This document shows, one piece after another, positions 49,486-58,735 of a stretch of DNA of 64,000 bases. The notes below the pieces were generated by a model. The model had not been told where the DNA came from. It ran no database searches and saw only the letters and a list, made by a program, of their open reading frames with translations. The stretch spans positions 124,001 through 188,000 of the forward strand of contig NZ_PCPP01000003.1 of the NCBI RefSeq assembly GCF_002979755.1, in the 5' to 3' direction. A program made the position numbers and the translations under genes. The stretch comes from Chryseobacterium culicis. Lineage in GTDB: Bacteria; Bacteroidota; Bacteroidia; Flavobacteriales; Weeksellaceae. The first letter of the stretch is position 1. Each line of letters opens with the position of its first letter.

Positions 49486-51087
49486 ATGAAAAAAATTTTA
49501 CTCTTTTGTTTCCTAACAGGTTACCTTCATGTTTCCGCACAAACGGAGCTCGTTTTTGTTTTCTTCACAGATAAGCCCAATAAAGCTGCTTTTTATGCAA
49601 ATCCACTGTCAGAACTCAGCCAGAAATCACTCAACAGGCGCACCGCACTGGGAATACCGCTCAATGATCAGGATGCCCCTATTGAACAGTCTTATCTCCA
49701 GAATCTTCAAAATTTAGGATTTACGGTTACAGATTATTCAAAATGGCTCAACGGAGCTGCAGTAAATGCCACTCCAGCTCAAAAAACGTTGTTGCAGTCT
49801 CAAACCTTTGTTTTGTCTGTAGAAAGTTTTGCAAGAAACAGTTCAACAACTGTAAAAACAACACCTGGAAAATGGAAAGATGATGCCAGTGTCAATAAAA
49901 CACTCACGAACTTTAATTATGGTTCCGGTTCTGCACAAATTGACCAGGTTAATATTCGGCCGCTTCACCTCGCAGGTTACACCGGAACAGGAATTTCCAT
50001 AGCGGTGATTGATGCCGGATTTCCAACAGTGAATACGGGAACTGCTTTTGCAAGATTGTGGACAAATAATCATATCAAAGCATCTTATGATTTTGTTACC
50101 AAAACCGGAGACATTTACAATACGGCTCTAAGTCCTCACGGTTCTGTTGTTTTAGGAGTTATCGGCGGATATCTGCAAGATGTTTTTGTAGGAGCAGCCC
50201 CTGATGCTGATTTTTATCTTTACCGCAGTGAAAATGCTACTGTAGAAATTCCTGAAGAAGAACTCTATTGGATTGAGGCTGCTGAAGAAGCGGACAGAAA
50301 AGGGGTGGAAATTATTACGTCATCATTAGGTTACAATGTTTTTGATGAAAGCCGTTACAATTATACGTATGCCAATATGAACGGAAGTACTTCTTTCATT
50401 GCACGCGGAGCAGGAATTGCTGCTGAGAAAGGGATTTTTGTACTTGCTGCTGCAGGTAATTCCGGACAACAGCCATGGCATTATCTTATGACACCTTCTG
50501 ACAATGATAAAGTATTTTCTATCGGATCAGTAGATTCAGCCGGAAATCCATCCGGATTTTCTTCTTTCGGACCCAACTCTCTTGGAGTGGTAAAACCTGA
50601 CGGAAGCACACAGGGCACGGGTACCACAACGGTTTATGATAATGCTACCTTAATCGTGAACGGAACTTCTATTGCAACGCCTATTGCTGCCGGAGGAGTA
50701 GCCTGTCTTATTCAGGCATTTCCAACGATGAACAGGGAGCAGATCAGAACAAGACTGAGACAGACCGCTTCACTGTATCCTGCCCATTCAGATCAGATAG
50801 GATATGGTATTCTTAATTTCGGAAACTTATACAACCTCGTTCTGAATACCTCTGAACTTGTAAAGAAAGAAAAACTTTCTATATTCCCAAATCCTGCTAA
50901 AAATATTCTGAACATTGCTTCAGAACAGGAAATACTGTCTTTAGAAATTTATGATAATCTGGGAAGACTCGTCAGAAAAAATTATAATCAAAAATCTATA
51001 AAAGTAGAGGATTTTGCAAAAGGAACCTATTATCTGAAAATTCAGACGAAGGATAAGGTTTTGTATGAAAAATTCTTAAAGGAATAA
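49486..51087 (+). CDS. Secreted subtilisin-like serine protease with T9SS sorting domain
   Basis: 533 residues with a signal peptide ending near LHVSAQ. A pro-segment (residues 20-150) includes KAAFYANPLSELSQKSLNRR, typical of Bacteroidetes S8 proteases. The catalytic triad is complete: Asp176 in IAVIDAGFP, His218 in SPHGSVVLG and Ser395 in NGTSIATPIAAGG, with Asn325 in AAAGNSG as the oxyanion residue. The last ~75 residues (FPNPAKNILNIAS to FLKE) are a type A T9SS sorting domain, so the mature protease should be at the surface or released. It diverges from the aminotransferase; a box TATCTTTA lies near 49467. Confidence 0.93.
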   Translation: MKKILLFCFLTGYLHVSAQTELVFVFFTDKPNKAAFYANPLSELSQKSLNRRTALGIPLNDQDAPIEQSYLQNLQNLGFTVTDYSKWLNGAAVNATPAQKTLLQSQTFVLSVESFARNSSTTVKTTPGKWKDDASVNKTLTNFNYGSGSAQIDQVNIRPLHLAGYTGTGISIAVIDAGFPTVNTGTAFARLWTNNHIKASYDFVTKTGDIYNTALSPHGSVVLGVIGGYLQDVFVGAAPDADFYLYRSENATVEIPEEELYWIEAAEEADRKGVEIITSSLGYNVFDESRYNYTYANMNGSTSFIARGAGIAAEKGIFVLAAAGNSGQQPWHYLMTPSDNDKVFSIGSVDSAGNPSGFSSFGPNSLGVVKPDGSTQGTGTTTVYDNATLIVNGTSIATPIAAGGVACLIQAFPTMNREQIRTRLRQTASLYPAHSDQIGYGILNFGNLYNLVLNTSELVKKEKLSIFPNPAKNILNIASEQEILSLEIYDNLGRLVRKNYNQKSIKVEDFAKGTYYLKIQTKDKVLYEKFLKE

Positions 51088-51188
51088 CTATTTTATCTCT
51101 CGCAAATTAAACAGATTAGGTAGATTCTGATACTGCATGTTATGTTGAACAGGCGAGAGATATTCTTCTAAAAACACATACAATATAT

Positions 51189-51246
51189 TTTGGCTAAAGC
51201 CGATGGATTGATTAATAAAAAAAGAATGGGCTAAAGCCCATTCCTA
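51189..51246. repeat. REP-like element with GGCTAAAGCC hairpins
   Basis: TTTGGCTAAAGCCGATGGAT, 18 bases of AT, then the perfect hairpin GAATGGGC-TAAA-GCCCATTC and CTATTGAT. It lies between the protease (+) and ppc (-), both ending towards it, and could help terminate both. A related element is at 56329-56390. Such 'GGGCTAAAGCCC' units are scattered in other flavobacterial genomes, as I recall. Confidence 0.65.
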
Positions 51247-51293
51247 TTGATATATTATTGTACAATATGTACAAAACATTTGTATAAAATAAC

Positions 51294-53828
51294 TTAAGCG
51301 GAGTTTCGGCTTGCATTGATATTCCCGAATAAAGAACGGGTTACCAGCTTTTCATAAGCTTCTTTATTTCCTTCTCCTTTTTGAATTTTCATTAAAGCGT
51401 ACTGCTGAATACTCAATAACGGCAGAACAATCTTTTCACGGATTTTCACAGACTTTCTGGACAATGGATCTTCTTCCTGAAGCATTTTGAATCCTGTTAA
51501 CTCGAGCATGATATCTCTGGAAAGCTCATATTCATTGAAAAGAACATTCCAGAATGCCCCGAATTTCGGATTGTTTTTAATATAATATGTCAAAGGGAAG
51601 TAAGATTTATTCATACTCATCATCGAGTTCAGCACTAAGGTTTTAAAGAAATCCGAACCTTTGTACAGCTCTCTTACTTCTTCAAATCTACCCTGCTCTT
51701 TCATCTTTTGCATAGCATATCCAAACCCAAAGAATCCAGGCACATTCTGCTTTAATTGTGACCATGAACCTACAAATGGTATGGCTCTCAGGTCTTCAAA
51801 TTTCAATTCGCTGCCATTTCCTCTTTTTGAAGGACGGCTTCCTATATTGGTTTTTCCATAGTATTCCAGCGTACTCATTTCCTGAAGGTAAGGAACAAAC
51901 ATTGGATGTGCTTTTAAGTCTGAATATTTTTGGTAACTGATATCTGCCAATTCTATGATCAAGGCTCTTTCCTTTTCTGTAAGGTCTTTTTTTGCGTTTT
52001 TGAACACGTCATTTTCCACTCCGGCTGTCAGAAGTTGTTCAAAATTGTATTTTGCCTGTTCTTTATTTCCAAAAATACTGGTAATGGTCTGCCCTTGAAT
52101 GGTGAGTTCTATTTTATTATTTGCAATCGTTTTTCCCTGAGAAGCATAGAAATCGTGGGTTTTCCCTCCTCCTCTTGCAGGCGGGCCTCCTCTACCGTCA
52201 AAAAATACGACTTTGATGTTATTCTGCTCAGAGAGCTTAGTCAATACTTCTTTCGCTTTATAAATTTCCCAGTTGGCTTTTAGATATCCACCGTCTTTCG
52301 TTCCATCTGAGAATCCAAGCATAATCGTCTGCTGGTTTCCTCTTTTTTCAAGGTGTTTTTTATAGACAGGATTATGATACAGTTCGTTCATTACATGCTC
52401 TGCATTGGCAAGACCTTCCATAGTTTCAAAAAGCGGAACAATATCCATATTGATCTCTTCATCTTTATAACCACAGATTTTAAAGAATGCATAAACATTC
52501 ATCACATCCTTTACAGCATCAGAATTGGAAATAATATAGCGGTTCATTCCTCTTAGGCCATTCAACTTCTGGATTTCTGAGACTTGTGAAACGGTTAACA
52601 GGGTATCTTTTACAATATCTTCAAAATCTTCAGCATTTACCGTTTCTGAAACCTGAATCAGTTTATTGAATTTCTCTTCATATTCAGCCTTTTCATTTCC
52701 GTACACTTTTGTGTATACCTCATCAATAACTTTCTGATGAATTCTGCTGTCCTGGCGGATATCCAACGTTGCAAAATGAGTTCCAAAGATCATCACACGA
52801 TCCCTGAAATTAATCAAAAGATCTAAAAACAAAGAGTTATGTTCATTGATTAATATTTTTTCCGCTTCAGAAGCCTTCTTTAAAATATCTTCTGCTTTAA
52901 TGCTTTTTCCATCAAAAATTGCAGCATATAACTCTTCACTTAACTGCGTTAAAACTTCAGCTACCCCACGGAAACTTAATCTTCTTCTGATAAATTTCAA
53001 ATGGCTGTAATAAGATTTGAGGATTGCTGAACGAAGTTCTTCCGCTACTCTTTTCGTTACATCCGCAGTGACAAAAGGGTTACCATCCCTATCTCCTCCA
53101 GGCCAGAAGCCAAGCTGGATAATATCTTCATGAAGGTGAAAATGCCCGTTCCCGAAAGTCTTTTTTATTTTCGTAAACAGTTCACCGATGGTATCATAAT
53201 ACACATATCTCAGGTAGGAAATAATACTCAGGGCTTCATCTATCGGAGTCGGTTTTTCTTTATTGACAAAAGGAGTCTTCCCCAACTGCTGCAGAAGCAT
53301 ATCAATCTGCGTCACAGAATCACCGGTAATAGCTCCTCTTAAATCCTGGATAATCCTTTGTACTGAACTCGGATAAAACTGAGTAGGGTGCGCTGTAAAT
53401 ACCACCTTTACACTAAAATCTTTTAATTTTTCACGTACTTTTTCAATTTTATGATCCTGAAAAGAACGTTCAAAGAGGTTCGTCACCGTCCCATTATCAC
53501 TTTCAGAATGCAGGTTTGGAAATGCAGCATCTTCAATACTGTCAAACAAAACAACCTGTCTTTCTATATATTGAATGATCTTAAAAAGCAGTTCCAATTT
53601 CTGCTCTTCGTTCTGAAGATCGGTATGGTTTTTAAAGAATTCTTCGACGATATCTTCAGGAGTCTTTCCCGCTTCATATCCGGTTCTGCTTTCTTCATAG
53701 AGAAACGGAAGCAGCATCCCGATGTTCGTCATTTTATCATATGGCAGGCTCATAAATAATGAATTGTAGATCTGGAACTTATTTTCCACAATCTGCCTGA
53801 ATTTTTCTGCGCGTTGGTCGTGTATCAT
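51294..53828 (-). CDS. ppc: Phosphoenolpyruvate carboxylase
   Basis: 844 residues from ATG 53828; an in-frame ATG at 53933 would add 35 residues read out of the promoter region. The enzyme adds bicarbonate to phosphoenolpyruvate to give oxaloacetate and refills the TCA cycle. The catalytic His is 147 in VVFTAHPTQFYPSS. WPGGDRDGNPFV, the LGFSDGTKDGGYLKANW segment and the DGRGGPPARGGGKTHDF loop carry the metal and substrate residues. It is a little shorter than E. coli Ppc (883) and ends NINASRNSA instead of the common ...NTG, a variation I have seen in this phylum but cannot prove to be neutral. It has a leaderless-type promoter. Confidence 0.94.
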   Translation of the reverse strand: MIHDQRAEKFRQIVENKFQIYNSLFMSLPYDKMTNIGMLLPFLYEESRTGYEAGKTPEDIVEEFFKNHTDLQNEEQKLELLFKIIQYIERQVVLFDSIEDAAFPNLHSESDNGTVTNLFERSFQDHKIEKVREKLKDFSVKVVFTAHPTQFYPSSVQRIIQDLRGAITGDSVTQIDMLLQQLGKTPFVNKEKPTPIDEALSIISYLRYVYYDTIGELFTKIKKTFGNGHFHLHEDIIQLGFWPGGDRDGNPFVTADVTKRVAEELRSAILKSYYSHLKFIRRRLSFRGVAEVLTQLSEELYAAIFDGKSIKAEDILKKASEAEKILINEHNSLFLDLLINFRDRVMIFGTHFATLDIRQDSRIHQKVIDEVYTKVYGNEKAEYEEKFNKLIQVSETVNAEDFEDIVKDTLLTVSQVSEIQKLNGLRGMNRYIISNSDAVKDVMNVYAFFKICGYKDEEINMDIVPLFETMEGLANAEHVMNELYHNPVYKKHLEKRGNQQTIMLGFSDGTKDGGYLKANWEIYKAKEVLTKLSEQNNIKVVFFDGRGGPPARGGGKTHDFYASQGKTIANNKIELTIQGQTITSIFGNKEQAKYNFEQLLTAGVENDVFKNAKKDLTEKERALIIELADISYQKYSDLKAHPMFVPYLQEMSTLEYYGKTNIGSRPSKRGNGSELKFEDLRAIPFVGSWSQLKQNVPGFFGFGYAMQKMKEQGRFEEVRELYKGSDFFKTLVLNSMMSMNKSYFPLTYYIKNNPKFGAFWNVLFNEYELSRDIMLELTGFKMLQEEDPLSRKSVKIREKIVLPLLSIQQYALMKIQKGEGNKEAYEKLVTRSLFGNINASRNSA

Positions 53829-53833
53829 AGTAA

Positions 53834-53841
53834 CAAATGTA
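53834..53841 (-). promoter_or_regulatory. -7 box TACATTTG of ppc (leaderless type)
   Basis: It matches TAnnTTTG on the minus strand. Its last G is 5 bases from the ATG at 53828, which supports that start and implies almost no leader. Confidence 0.5.
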
Positions 53842-53938
53842 AGTGATTTTGAAATTAATTTAATTGACAAATGACAAAAATTGAGACCAAAATGCAAAAA
53901 AATAATAGTAATTTTACTCCTCACATCATCCATAATCC

Positions 53939-54343
53939 ATGAAAAAAATATTTACTTTTCTACTCATAGCCTTTTTTTTCATATCATGTGAAAAAGATTG
54001 TTATAATGCACCTCTGCCGATCCTTTTTAAGTTTGTGGATTCTAATGATGAAAATCTTATTGCCAATGGAACATTGATAACTTATTCAGTTCAGGACGAA
54101 GATAACAATAGTGTACAACTATCCAAAACATCCGACAATATGATCATTGTAGAAAATGTAGGTGCTTATAATGGAACAAAAAAGTATAAATTCTTTTCTA
54201 ATATTAAAGACTTAGACTTTTCAATACAATCATCAGAATTTAATGGAGGGTGTGATGGCTATCAAATTAATAAATTAACGTTTACAGGTATAGATATTGA
54301 TGTAACTGCTGAAAAAGGATATTATAAAATTGTATTGGAATAA
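53939..54343 (+). CDS. Small hypothetical lipoprotein, 134 aa
   Basis: The signal is KKIFTFLLIAFFFISC, lipidated at Cys17. The mature part has three more cysteines (EKDCYNAP, GGCDGY) and is strand-rich (LITYSVQDED, DLDFSIQSSEFNGG, GYYKIVLE), similar in shape to small Ig-like or lipocalin-like outer-membrane lipoproteins, but no family is recognised. It diverges from ppc; a weak box TAATTTTA lies at 53910. The next gene starts 37 bases later with its own promoter box. Confidence 0.8.
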   Translation: MKKIFTFLLIAFFFISCEKDCYNAPLPILFKFVDSNDENLIANGTLITYSVQDEDNNSVQLSKTSDNMIIVENVGAYNGTKKYKFFSNIKDLDFSIQSSEFNGGCDGYQINKLTFTGIDIDVTAEKGYYKIVLE

Positions 54344-54353
54344 TTCTCTTTGT

Positions 54354-54361
54354 TAAATTTG
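54354..54361 (+). promoter_or_regulatory. -7 box TAAATTTG before the 201-aa gene
   Basis: It matches TAnnTTTG, ends 19 bases before the ATG at 54381, and is followed by CATCGG. The spacing to the nearest TTG upstream (54335) is slightly short. Confidence 0.45.
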
Positions 54362-54380
54362 CATCGGAAACACATTCTCT

Positions 54381-54986
54381 ATGAAACTCATCATCGCATT
54401 TTCCCTGATTCTCTCTAATCTGCTTTACAGTCAGATCAAGGTTCCCGATGATTATAAAAAAATCCCTGATATTCTTGACACGGTAGAATATCTCTATCCC
54501 TTCATTGTACCGGATAAAGATTATGCTTACTGGCGCGTTCTCAGCAATGATACAGATTATGAAAAAGCAGTGATCTATGAAAGCCAGGCTCCTGACTTTA
54601 TGACGATTAATGAACCCGTTCCGGAAAGAGGTTTTTTCCAGAAATGTATAGGGAACAACTGTTTTTCATACGTTCTGGCATGCAAAAATGAAAGATCCGT
54701 TTATTTTTCCAATGAGCAGCAACTTAGAGATTTTATCGGAACGGTAGACAATCTTCCTGAAGCTATTTTACTGGCAAAAACATATGGCTACTCCGTTGAT
54801 ACCACCAACAGATTTACCGGAGCTTATAAGATAGAAGACCGTCATATCTCCATGTATCTTATGCAGTCTAAGGGTTGTCCCGCTGTAAAAGAATCTTTTT
54901 GGGTTAAAATCAACAGAAGAACCGGAAAAATTGAAGCGAAGAGCAATGGTATTTATGCAAAAGATGAAAACTGTTCTTCTTTGTAA
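54381..54986 (+). CDS. Hypothetical secreted protein, 201 aa
   Basis: Signal peptide ending near SNLLYSQ. The mature part has several cysteines (KCIGNNCFSYVLAC, SKGCPAVKE, DENCSS) that could form disulfides in the periplasm. There is a short repeat-like stretch, FMTINEPVPERGFFQ, and a C-terminal SFWVKINRRTGKIEAKSNG, similar to the end of proteins with a peptidase-inhibitor-like or PepSY-like strand. No family is assigned. It is followed by ~120 bases of AT-rich spacer with the yqhD promoter. The role is unknown. Confidence 0.78.
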   Translation: MKLIIAFSLILSNLLYSQIKVPDDYKKIPDILDTVEYLYPFIVPDKDYAYWRVLSNDTDYEKAVIYESQAPDFMTINEPVPERGFFQKCIGNNCFSYVLACKNERSVYFSNEQQLRDFIGTVDNLPEAILLAKTYGYSVDTTNRFTGAYKIEDRHISMYLMQSKGCPAVKESFWVKINRRTGKIEAKSNGIYAKDENCSSL

Positions 54987-55084
54987 TAATTTTTGAGAAA
55001 AATAATAAGGCATAAATAGCTTTCATAAAATTGAATAATAGCAATTTTAAAATTTCATTAACTCACATTTCCTTTTTCATTCCG

Positions 55085-55092
55085 TAAATTTG
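55085..55092 (+). promoter_or_regulatory. -7 box TAAATTTG of yqhD
   Basis: It matches TAnnTTTG and ends 21 bases before the yqhD ATG at 55114. Confidence 0.5.
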
Positions 55093-55113
55093 ACTTAAAA
55101 TAAATTTAGAATA

Positions 55114-56277
55114 ATGCTTAATTTCGAGTTTAAAAACCCAACAAAGATACTTTTCGGGAAAGGCGAAATCGCTAAAATTTCCAACGAAATTCCTAAAGAC
55201 GCAAGAATATTAATGATTTATGGTGGCGGAAGCATCAAAAACAATGGTGTTTATGACCAGGTAAAAGCGGCCTTGAAAGATCATGAAGTGTATGAATTTG
55301 GCGGAGTTCCTGCCAACCCTGAATACGAAGTTTTAATCAATGCTCTGAGCTTTATCAAAGAAAAAAACATTACTTACCTTCTTGCTGTAGGTGGTGGATC
55401 TGTAATTGACGGAACGAAGTTTATCTCTGCAGCAGCTCATTATGACGGTGAACCATGGGATATTCTGAGAAAGTCGGTAAGAACATTTGAAGGTCAGGGA
55501 ATGCCTTTCGGAAGTATTTTAACACTGCCGGCAACGGGTTCAGAAATGAATTCCGGTTACGTAATCTCCAGAAGGGAAACCAATGAAAAATTATCTTCAG
55601 GAGGACCTGGACTTTTTCCTCAGTTTTCTGTATTGGATCCGGAAGTTATCCGATCTATCCCAAAAAATCAGATCGTGAACGGAATTACTGATGCCTATAC
55701 CCATGTTTTGGAACAATATATGACTGCTCCTTCTTCTGCTGACCTTCAGGAAAGAATTGCAGAAAGCATTCTGATCAGTCTTCAGGAAACCGCTCCAAAA
55801 GTATTGGCCGATGATTTCAATTATGATGCTGCCGGAAACTTTATGTGGTGCTGTACCATGGCTCTGAACGGACTGATCCAGAAAGGAGTCATTACTGACT
55901 GGGCAGTACATGCTATGGGACATGAACTGACTGCTTATTTCGGTATTGATCACGCAAGAACACTGGCTATTATTGCGCCTTCTCATTACCGTTACAACTT
56001 TGAAGATAAAAAAGGCAAACTGGCTCAGTACGCTGAAAGAGTTTGGGGAATCAAAGACGGAAGTGTAGAAGAAAAAGCTGAACTGGGAATCAAAAAAATG
56101 GAAGAATTTTTCCACAGCCTTCATATCAAAACCAAACTTTCTGAATATACAGAAGACTTCAAAGGAACTGCTGAAAAAGTTGAAAAAGCCTTTACAGACA
56201 GAAACTGGTTAGGTCTTGGAGAATACAAAAAACTGACTCCACAGGATGCTTATAAAATTGTAGAAATGAGCTACTAA
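55114..56277 (+). CDS. yqhD: Iron-containing alcohol dehydrogenase / NADPH-dependent aldehyde reductase
   Basis: 387 residues, exactly the length of E. coli YqhD, which reduces a broad range of aldehydes with NADPH and protects against lipid-peroxide products. The nucleotide site AVGGGSVIDGTKFI and the metal-binding set (ITDAYTHVLEQYM, HAMGHELTAYFGIDHARTLAI) are complete. The start NFEFKNPTKILFGKGEIAKI is characteristic. YqhD binds zinc, although the family is named for iron. The alternative is a butanol dehydrogenase-type annotation of the same family. It is a single-gene unit, followed by repeats. Confidence 0.9.
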   Translation: MLNFEFKNPTKILFGKGEIAKISNEIPKDARILMIYGGGSIKNNGVYDQVKAALKDHEVYEFGGVPANPEYEVLINALSFIKEKNITYLLAVGGGSVIDGTKFISAAAHYDGEPWDILRKSVRTFEGQGMPFGSILTLPATGSEMNSGYVISRRETNEKLSSGGPGLFPQFSVLDPEVIRSIPKNQIVNGITDAYTHVLEQYMTAPSSADLQERIAESILISLQETAPKVLADDFNYDAAGNFMWCCTMALNGLIQKGVITDWAVHAMGHELTAYFGIDHARTLAIIAPSHYRYNFEDKKGKLAQYAERVWGIKDGSVEEKAELGIKKMEEFFHSLHIKTKLSEYTEDFKGTAEKVEKAFTDRNWLGLGEYKKLTPQDAYKIVEMSY

Positions 56278-56282
56278 GGATT

Positions 56283-56312
56283 TTAAATTCAAGGTTTAAA
56301 GTTCGAACTTAA
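56283..56312 (+). repeat. Word-type repeat fragment
   Basis: TTAAATTCAAGGTTTAAAG and TTCGAACTT follow the yqhD stop by a few bases. This corresponds to the middle part of copy A (AAGGTTTAAAGTTCAAGG at 22180-22200), without the head and tail. Confidence 0.5.
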
Positions 56313-56328
56313 TCTAGCAATGTATGAT

Positions 56329-56390
56329 TGGGTCAAAGCCGGATCATCCATTAATTTATATAGAAAGCGGGTTTCCACCCGCTTCTTTTC
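56329..56390. repeat. REP-like element, relative of 51189-51246
   Basis: TTGGGTCAAAGCCGGATCAT, about 15 AT-rich bases, and then the hairpin AAGCGGGT-TTCC-ACCCGCTT. It has the same layout as the element at 51189-51246 (TTGGCTAAAGCC, spacer, hairpin) with different hairpin bases. It may also end the yqhD transcript. Confidence 0.55.
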
Positions 56391-56570
56391 ATTTTAGCAG
56401 TCACTATATTTTAAAATCAATTTTTCATTTTCTGACTGATTTATATGGGTAAAAATACCGATAATCTTCTCAAAATTATTTAATTTACAAACATTTGTTT
56501 AAAAAATCATTATTTCATTATAGATATTTCAAATTTATTTATATTTTAGCATATTCTTAAATTTGTGAAA

Positions 56571-57032
56571 ATGAAAAAACAGCTACTTTTATTTGCCTTT
56601 TCTGCCCTGGCACTTACTTCTTGTAAAGATGACAATCTCGAAGCTTACGATATGGATATCATGAAGGGAGATTGGAAGGAAGTTAAAAGGGAAGTAATTT
56701 CCGGAAAAGATAATAAAACAGTGCTTTATACTGAAACTTTAACAGGATGCGCAGCTAAAAATACTCTTTTCTTAAGAACAGACTATTATGTAAGCTACAC
56801 AGCATATACGGGAACAGGTGCAGATTGTACCCCATCGGAAAAAACTGAAGGAAGATATACCTACGATGTTGATTCAAAAGTGATTGGAATTAAACTTGGT
56901 GACGAAGGTTCTGTAAACTACAGAATTGATGTCTTGACAGGCAAAGAACTTAAACTTGCACAGCAATCAGGGATCTTTGATATGGATGGAGATAAAATTC
57001 CTGACATTCCTTACGTTACTTACAAAAGATAA
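56571..57032 (+). CDS. Lipocalin-like small lipoprotein
   Basis: 153 residues from ATG 56571; a GTG 6 bases earlier is less likely. The lipoprotein signal is FSALALTSC. The mature part starts with KDDNLEAYDM, then GDWKEVKREVI, a typical first strand of lipocalin-like domains (compare W-x-x-hydrophobic). It continues with alternating strands (TVLYTETLTGC, YVSYTAYTG, GRYTYDVDSKVIGIKL, NYRIDVLTGKELKL) and a calcium-loop-like DMDGDKIPDIPYV. It probably sits at the outer membrane. The ligand is unknown. Own terminator. Confidence 0.8.
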   Translation: MKKQLLLFAFSALALTSCKDDNLEAYDMDIMKGDWKEVKREVISGKDNKTVLYTETLTGCAAKNTLFLRTDYYVSYTAYTGTGADCTPSEKTEGRYTYDVDSKVIGIKLGDEGSVNYRIDVLTGKELKLAQQSGIFDMDGDKIPDIPYVTYKR

Positions 57033-57039
57033 ATCATAG

Positions 57040-57063
57040 ACTCCCGCTAATCGGGAGTTTTTT
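57040..57063 (+). terminator. Intrinsic terminator after the lipocalin-like gene
   Basis: ACTCCCG-CTAAT-CGGGAGT followed by TTTTT. It lies 7 bases after the stop. Confidence 0.88.
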
Positions 57064-57096
57064 ATTACTTTTATATCTAATTTAAAACTGAATATA

Positions 57097-57753
57097 ATGA
57101 AGAAGATTCTATCAGCATTTCTATTGCTGTATTTTGCTATTGCCTTTTCTCAGGAGAAAAAACCGATGTTCTGGCAGGATATCCAGGAGTTTAAAAAACT
57201 GGATCAGCAAAACCCGCCTCAAAAGGATGCGATCCTGTTTTTGGGAAGCTCATCATTTACAAAATGGACTGATATAGCAGATTATTTTCCGGGTAAAACA
57301 ATTATCAACAGAGGATTCGGAGGTTCAAGACTTACTGATCTTAATGATTTTGCGAATGATCTTTTAGCTCCTTATCAGCCCAAACAGATCATCATTTACT
57401 GTGGGGAAAATGATTTTGCAGACAATCATCAGCTAAAAGCAAAAGTGGTAGTGAACCGCTATAAAGCTTTTTATAAAAAAATACGTGAAAGATTTCCTAA
57501 TATTGAGATCGATTATATCTCCATTAAATATTCTCCGAGCAGAGAAGTGATCTGGCCACAGATGAAAATTGCCAACAAAAAAATTGCTGCTTTTATGAAG
57601 AAAGAGCCTAATGCAGAATTCATTGACGTAACGAAAGCAATGGAAGATGCTAACGGAAATGTAAGAAAAGATATTTTTGTAGAAGATATGCTTCATTTTA
57701 AGCCTGAAGGATACAGAATCTGGACGAAGATCATCACTCCTTATCTGAAATAA
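57097..57753 (+). CDS. SGNH/GDSL-family secreted hydrolase
   Basis: 218 residues with a signal peptide ending near YFAIAFSQ. The SGNH blocks are FLGSSSFTKW (nucleophile probably Ser52), NRGFGGSRLTD (Gly), GENDFADN (Asn) and HFKPEGYRIW (Asp/His triad part; the preceding Asp is in VEDMLHF). It would be an esterase, deacetylase or lipase at the periplasm or outer membrane; the substrate is not known. The first block has Ser instead of Asp after the Gly, seen in other SGNH proteins. A TPR gene follows 10 bases later, probably co-transcribed. Confidence 0.88.
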   Translation: MKKILSAFLLLYFAIAFSQEKKPMFWQDIQEFKKLDQQNPPQKDAILFLGSSSFTKWTDIADYFPGKTIINRGFGGSRLTDLNDFANDLLAPYQPKQIIIYCGENDFADNHQLKAKVVVNRYKAFYKKIRERFPNIEIDYISIKYSPSREVIWPQMKIANKKIAAFMKKEPNAEFIDVTKAMEDANGNVRKDIFVEDMLHFKPEGYRIWTKIITPYLK

Positions 57754-57763
57754 ACTACAACCC

Positions 57764-58729
57764 ATGATAAAAAAACCAATAACCACTTTATTTTTCATTT
57801 TACTGTATTCTCTTGCATTTTCTCAGAAGAAACCTAATGAAACAACGATTCTTCAGGAACTTTCAGAGAAAGCCTGTAAATGTGCTGATTCTATTTCTCT
57901 GTCAAACCGAAAGAAAGAAGATATCATAAAAGATGTTCATGAATGTATTGACAAATATACAGGAGCACTTCAGATATCAACCCTTTTGAAAGGAGCAGAA
58001 AAACAGGCAGAAAAGACAACGGAAGTGAATGGAAAAAAAGAGATTAACCTGACTTTTAATACGAATAAGAATTCACAGCAGTATAAGGACAGCTATAATG
58101 AGCTTGAGCGTTATCTGATGCAACACTGCGAAAGCGTACAAAAAGCTACCCAAACTACTGAAACCAGCTATGACAAGTTCTCAAAGAATGATACAGCAAT
58201 TAATTTTTACCAGAAAGCTGTTGACGCATCCAAGCAAGAAAACTGGAAGGAGGCCATTCAGAATTATGAGCAGGCTGTAAAGATTGATCCAAAATTCATT
58301 TATGCATGGGATAATCTGGGAATCTGTTATAGAAGAGTTGGAGAATATGATAAAGCTCTTAATGCTTATAAACAGTCATTGGCTGCTGATCCAAAAGGCA
58401 AAATGCCTTTGCAGAACATCGCAATAACGTATGTTTATAAGAAGGAATACCAGAAAGCTATTGATGCCTATAACGATTTTGATAAAATATATCCTGGTGA
58501 TCCGGAAGTTTATTATGGAATGGGACAGGTTTATTTTACTTATCTGAAGAATAATGAGAAAGGTCTTGACAATATTTGTAAAGCTTACAGGCTCTATTCC
58601 GAACAGAAATCTCCTTACCGATCAGATGCCGAAAAAATGATCGGATATATTTACAAGAGTATGAAAGAAGAGGGCAAAACAGATAAGTTTAAGGAAATTT
58701 TAAAGAACAATAACATTCAATTTGATTAA
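57764..58729 (+). CDS. Exported TPR protein, 321 aa
   Basis: Signal peptide ending near YSLAFSQ. The first ~130 residues are helical and include a pair of cysteines (KACKCADSIS) and another Cys in HECIDKY. From about residue 145 there are four TPR units (INFYQKAVDASKQENWKEAIQNYEQAVKIDP, AWDNLGICYRRVGEYDKALNAYKQSL, LQNIAITYVYKKEYQKAIDAYNDF, PEVYYGMGQVYFTY; in parts). It is probably a periplasmic scaffold partner of the SGNH hydrolase encoded just upstream, which is inference. Shares a bidirectional terminator with the helicase gene. Confidence 0.85.
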   Translation: MIKKPITTLFFILLYSLAFSQKKPNETTILQELSEKACKCADSISLSNRKKEDIIKDVHECIDKYTGALQISTLLKGAEKQAEKTTEVNGKKEINLTFNTNKNSQQYKDSYNELERYLMQHCESVQKATQTTETSYDKFSKNDTAINFYQKAVDASKQENWKEAIQNYEQAVKIDPKFIYAWDNLGICYRRVGEYDKALNAYKQSLAADPKGKMPLQNIAITYVYKKEYQKAIDAYNDFDKIYPGDPEVYYGMGQVYFTYLKNNEKGLDNICKAYRLYSEQKSPYRSDAEKMIGYIYKSMKEEGKTDKFKEILKNNNIQFD

Positions 58730-58735
58730 AAAATA

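Noticed and set aside
53829..53933. N-terminal extension of ppc to 53933
   Set aside because: The added 35 residues span the TACATTTG promoter box. ATG 53828 directly follows it and fits the family.
55597..56124. Antisense 175-aa open frame inside yqhD
   Set aside because: A shadow of yqhD, with no motif or start signal.
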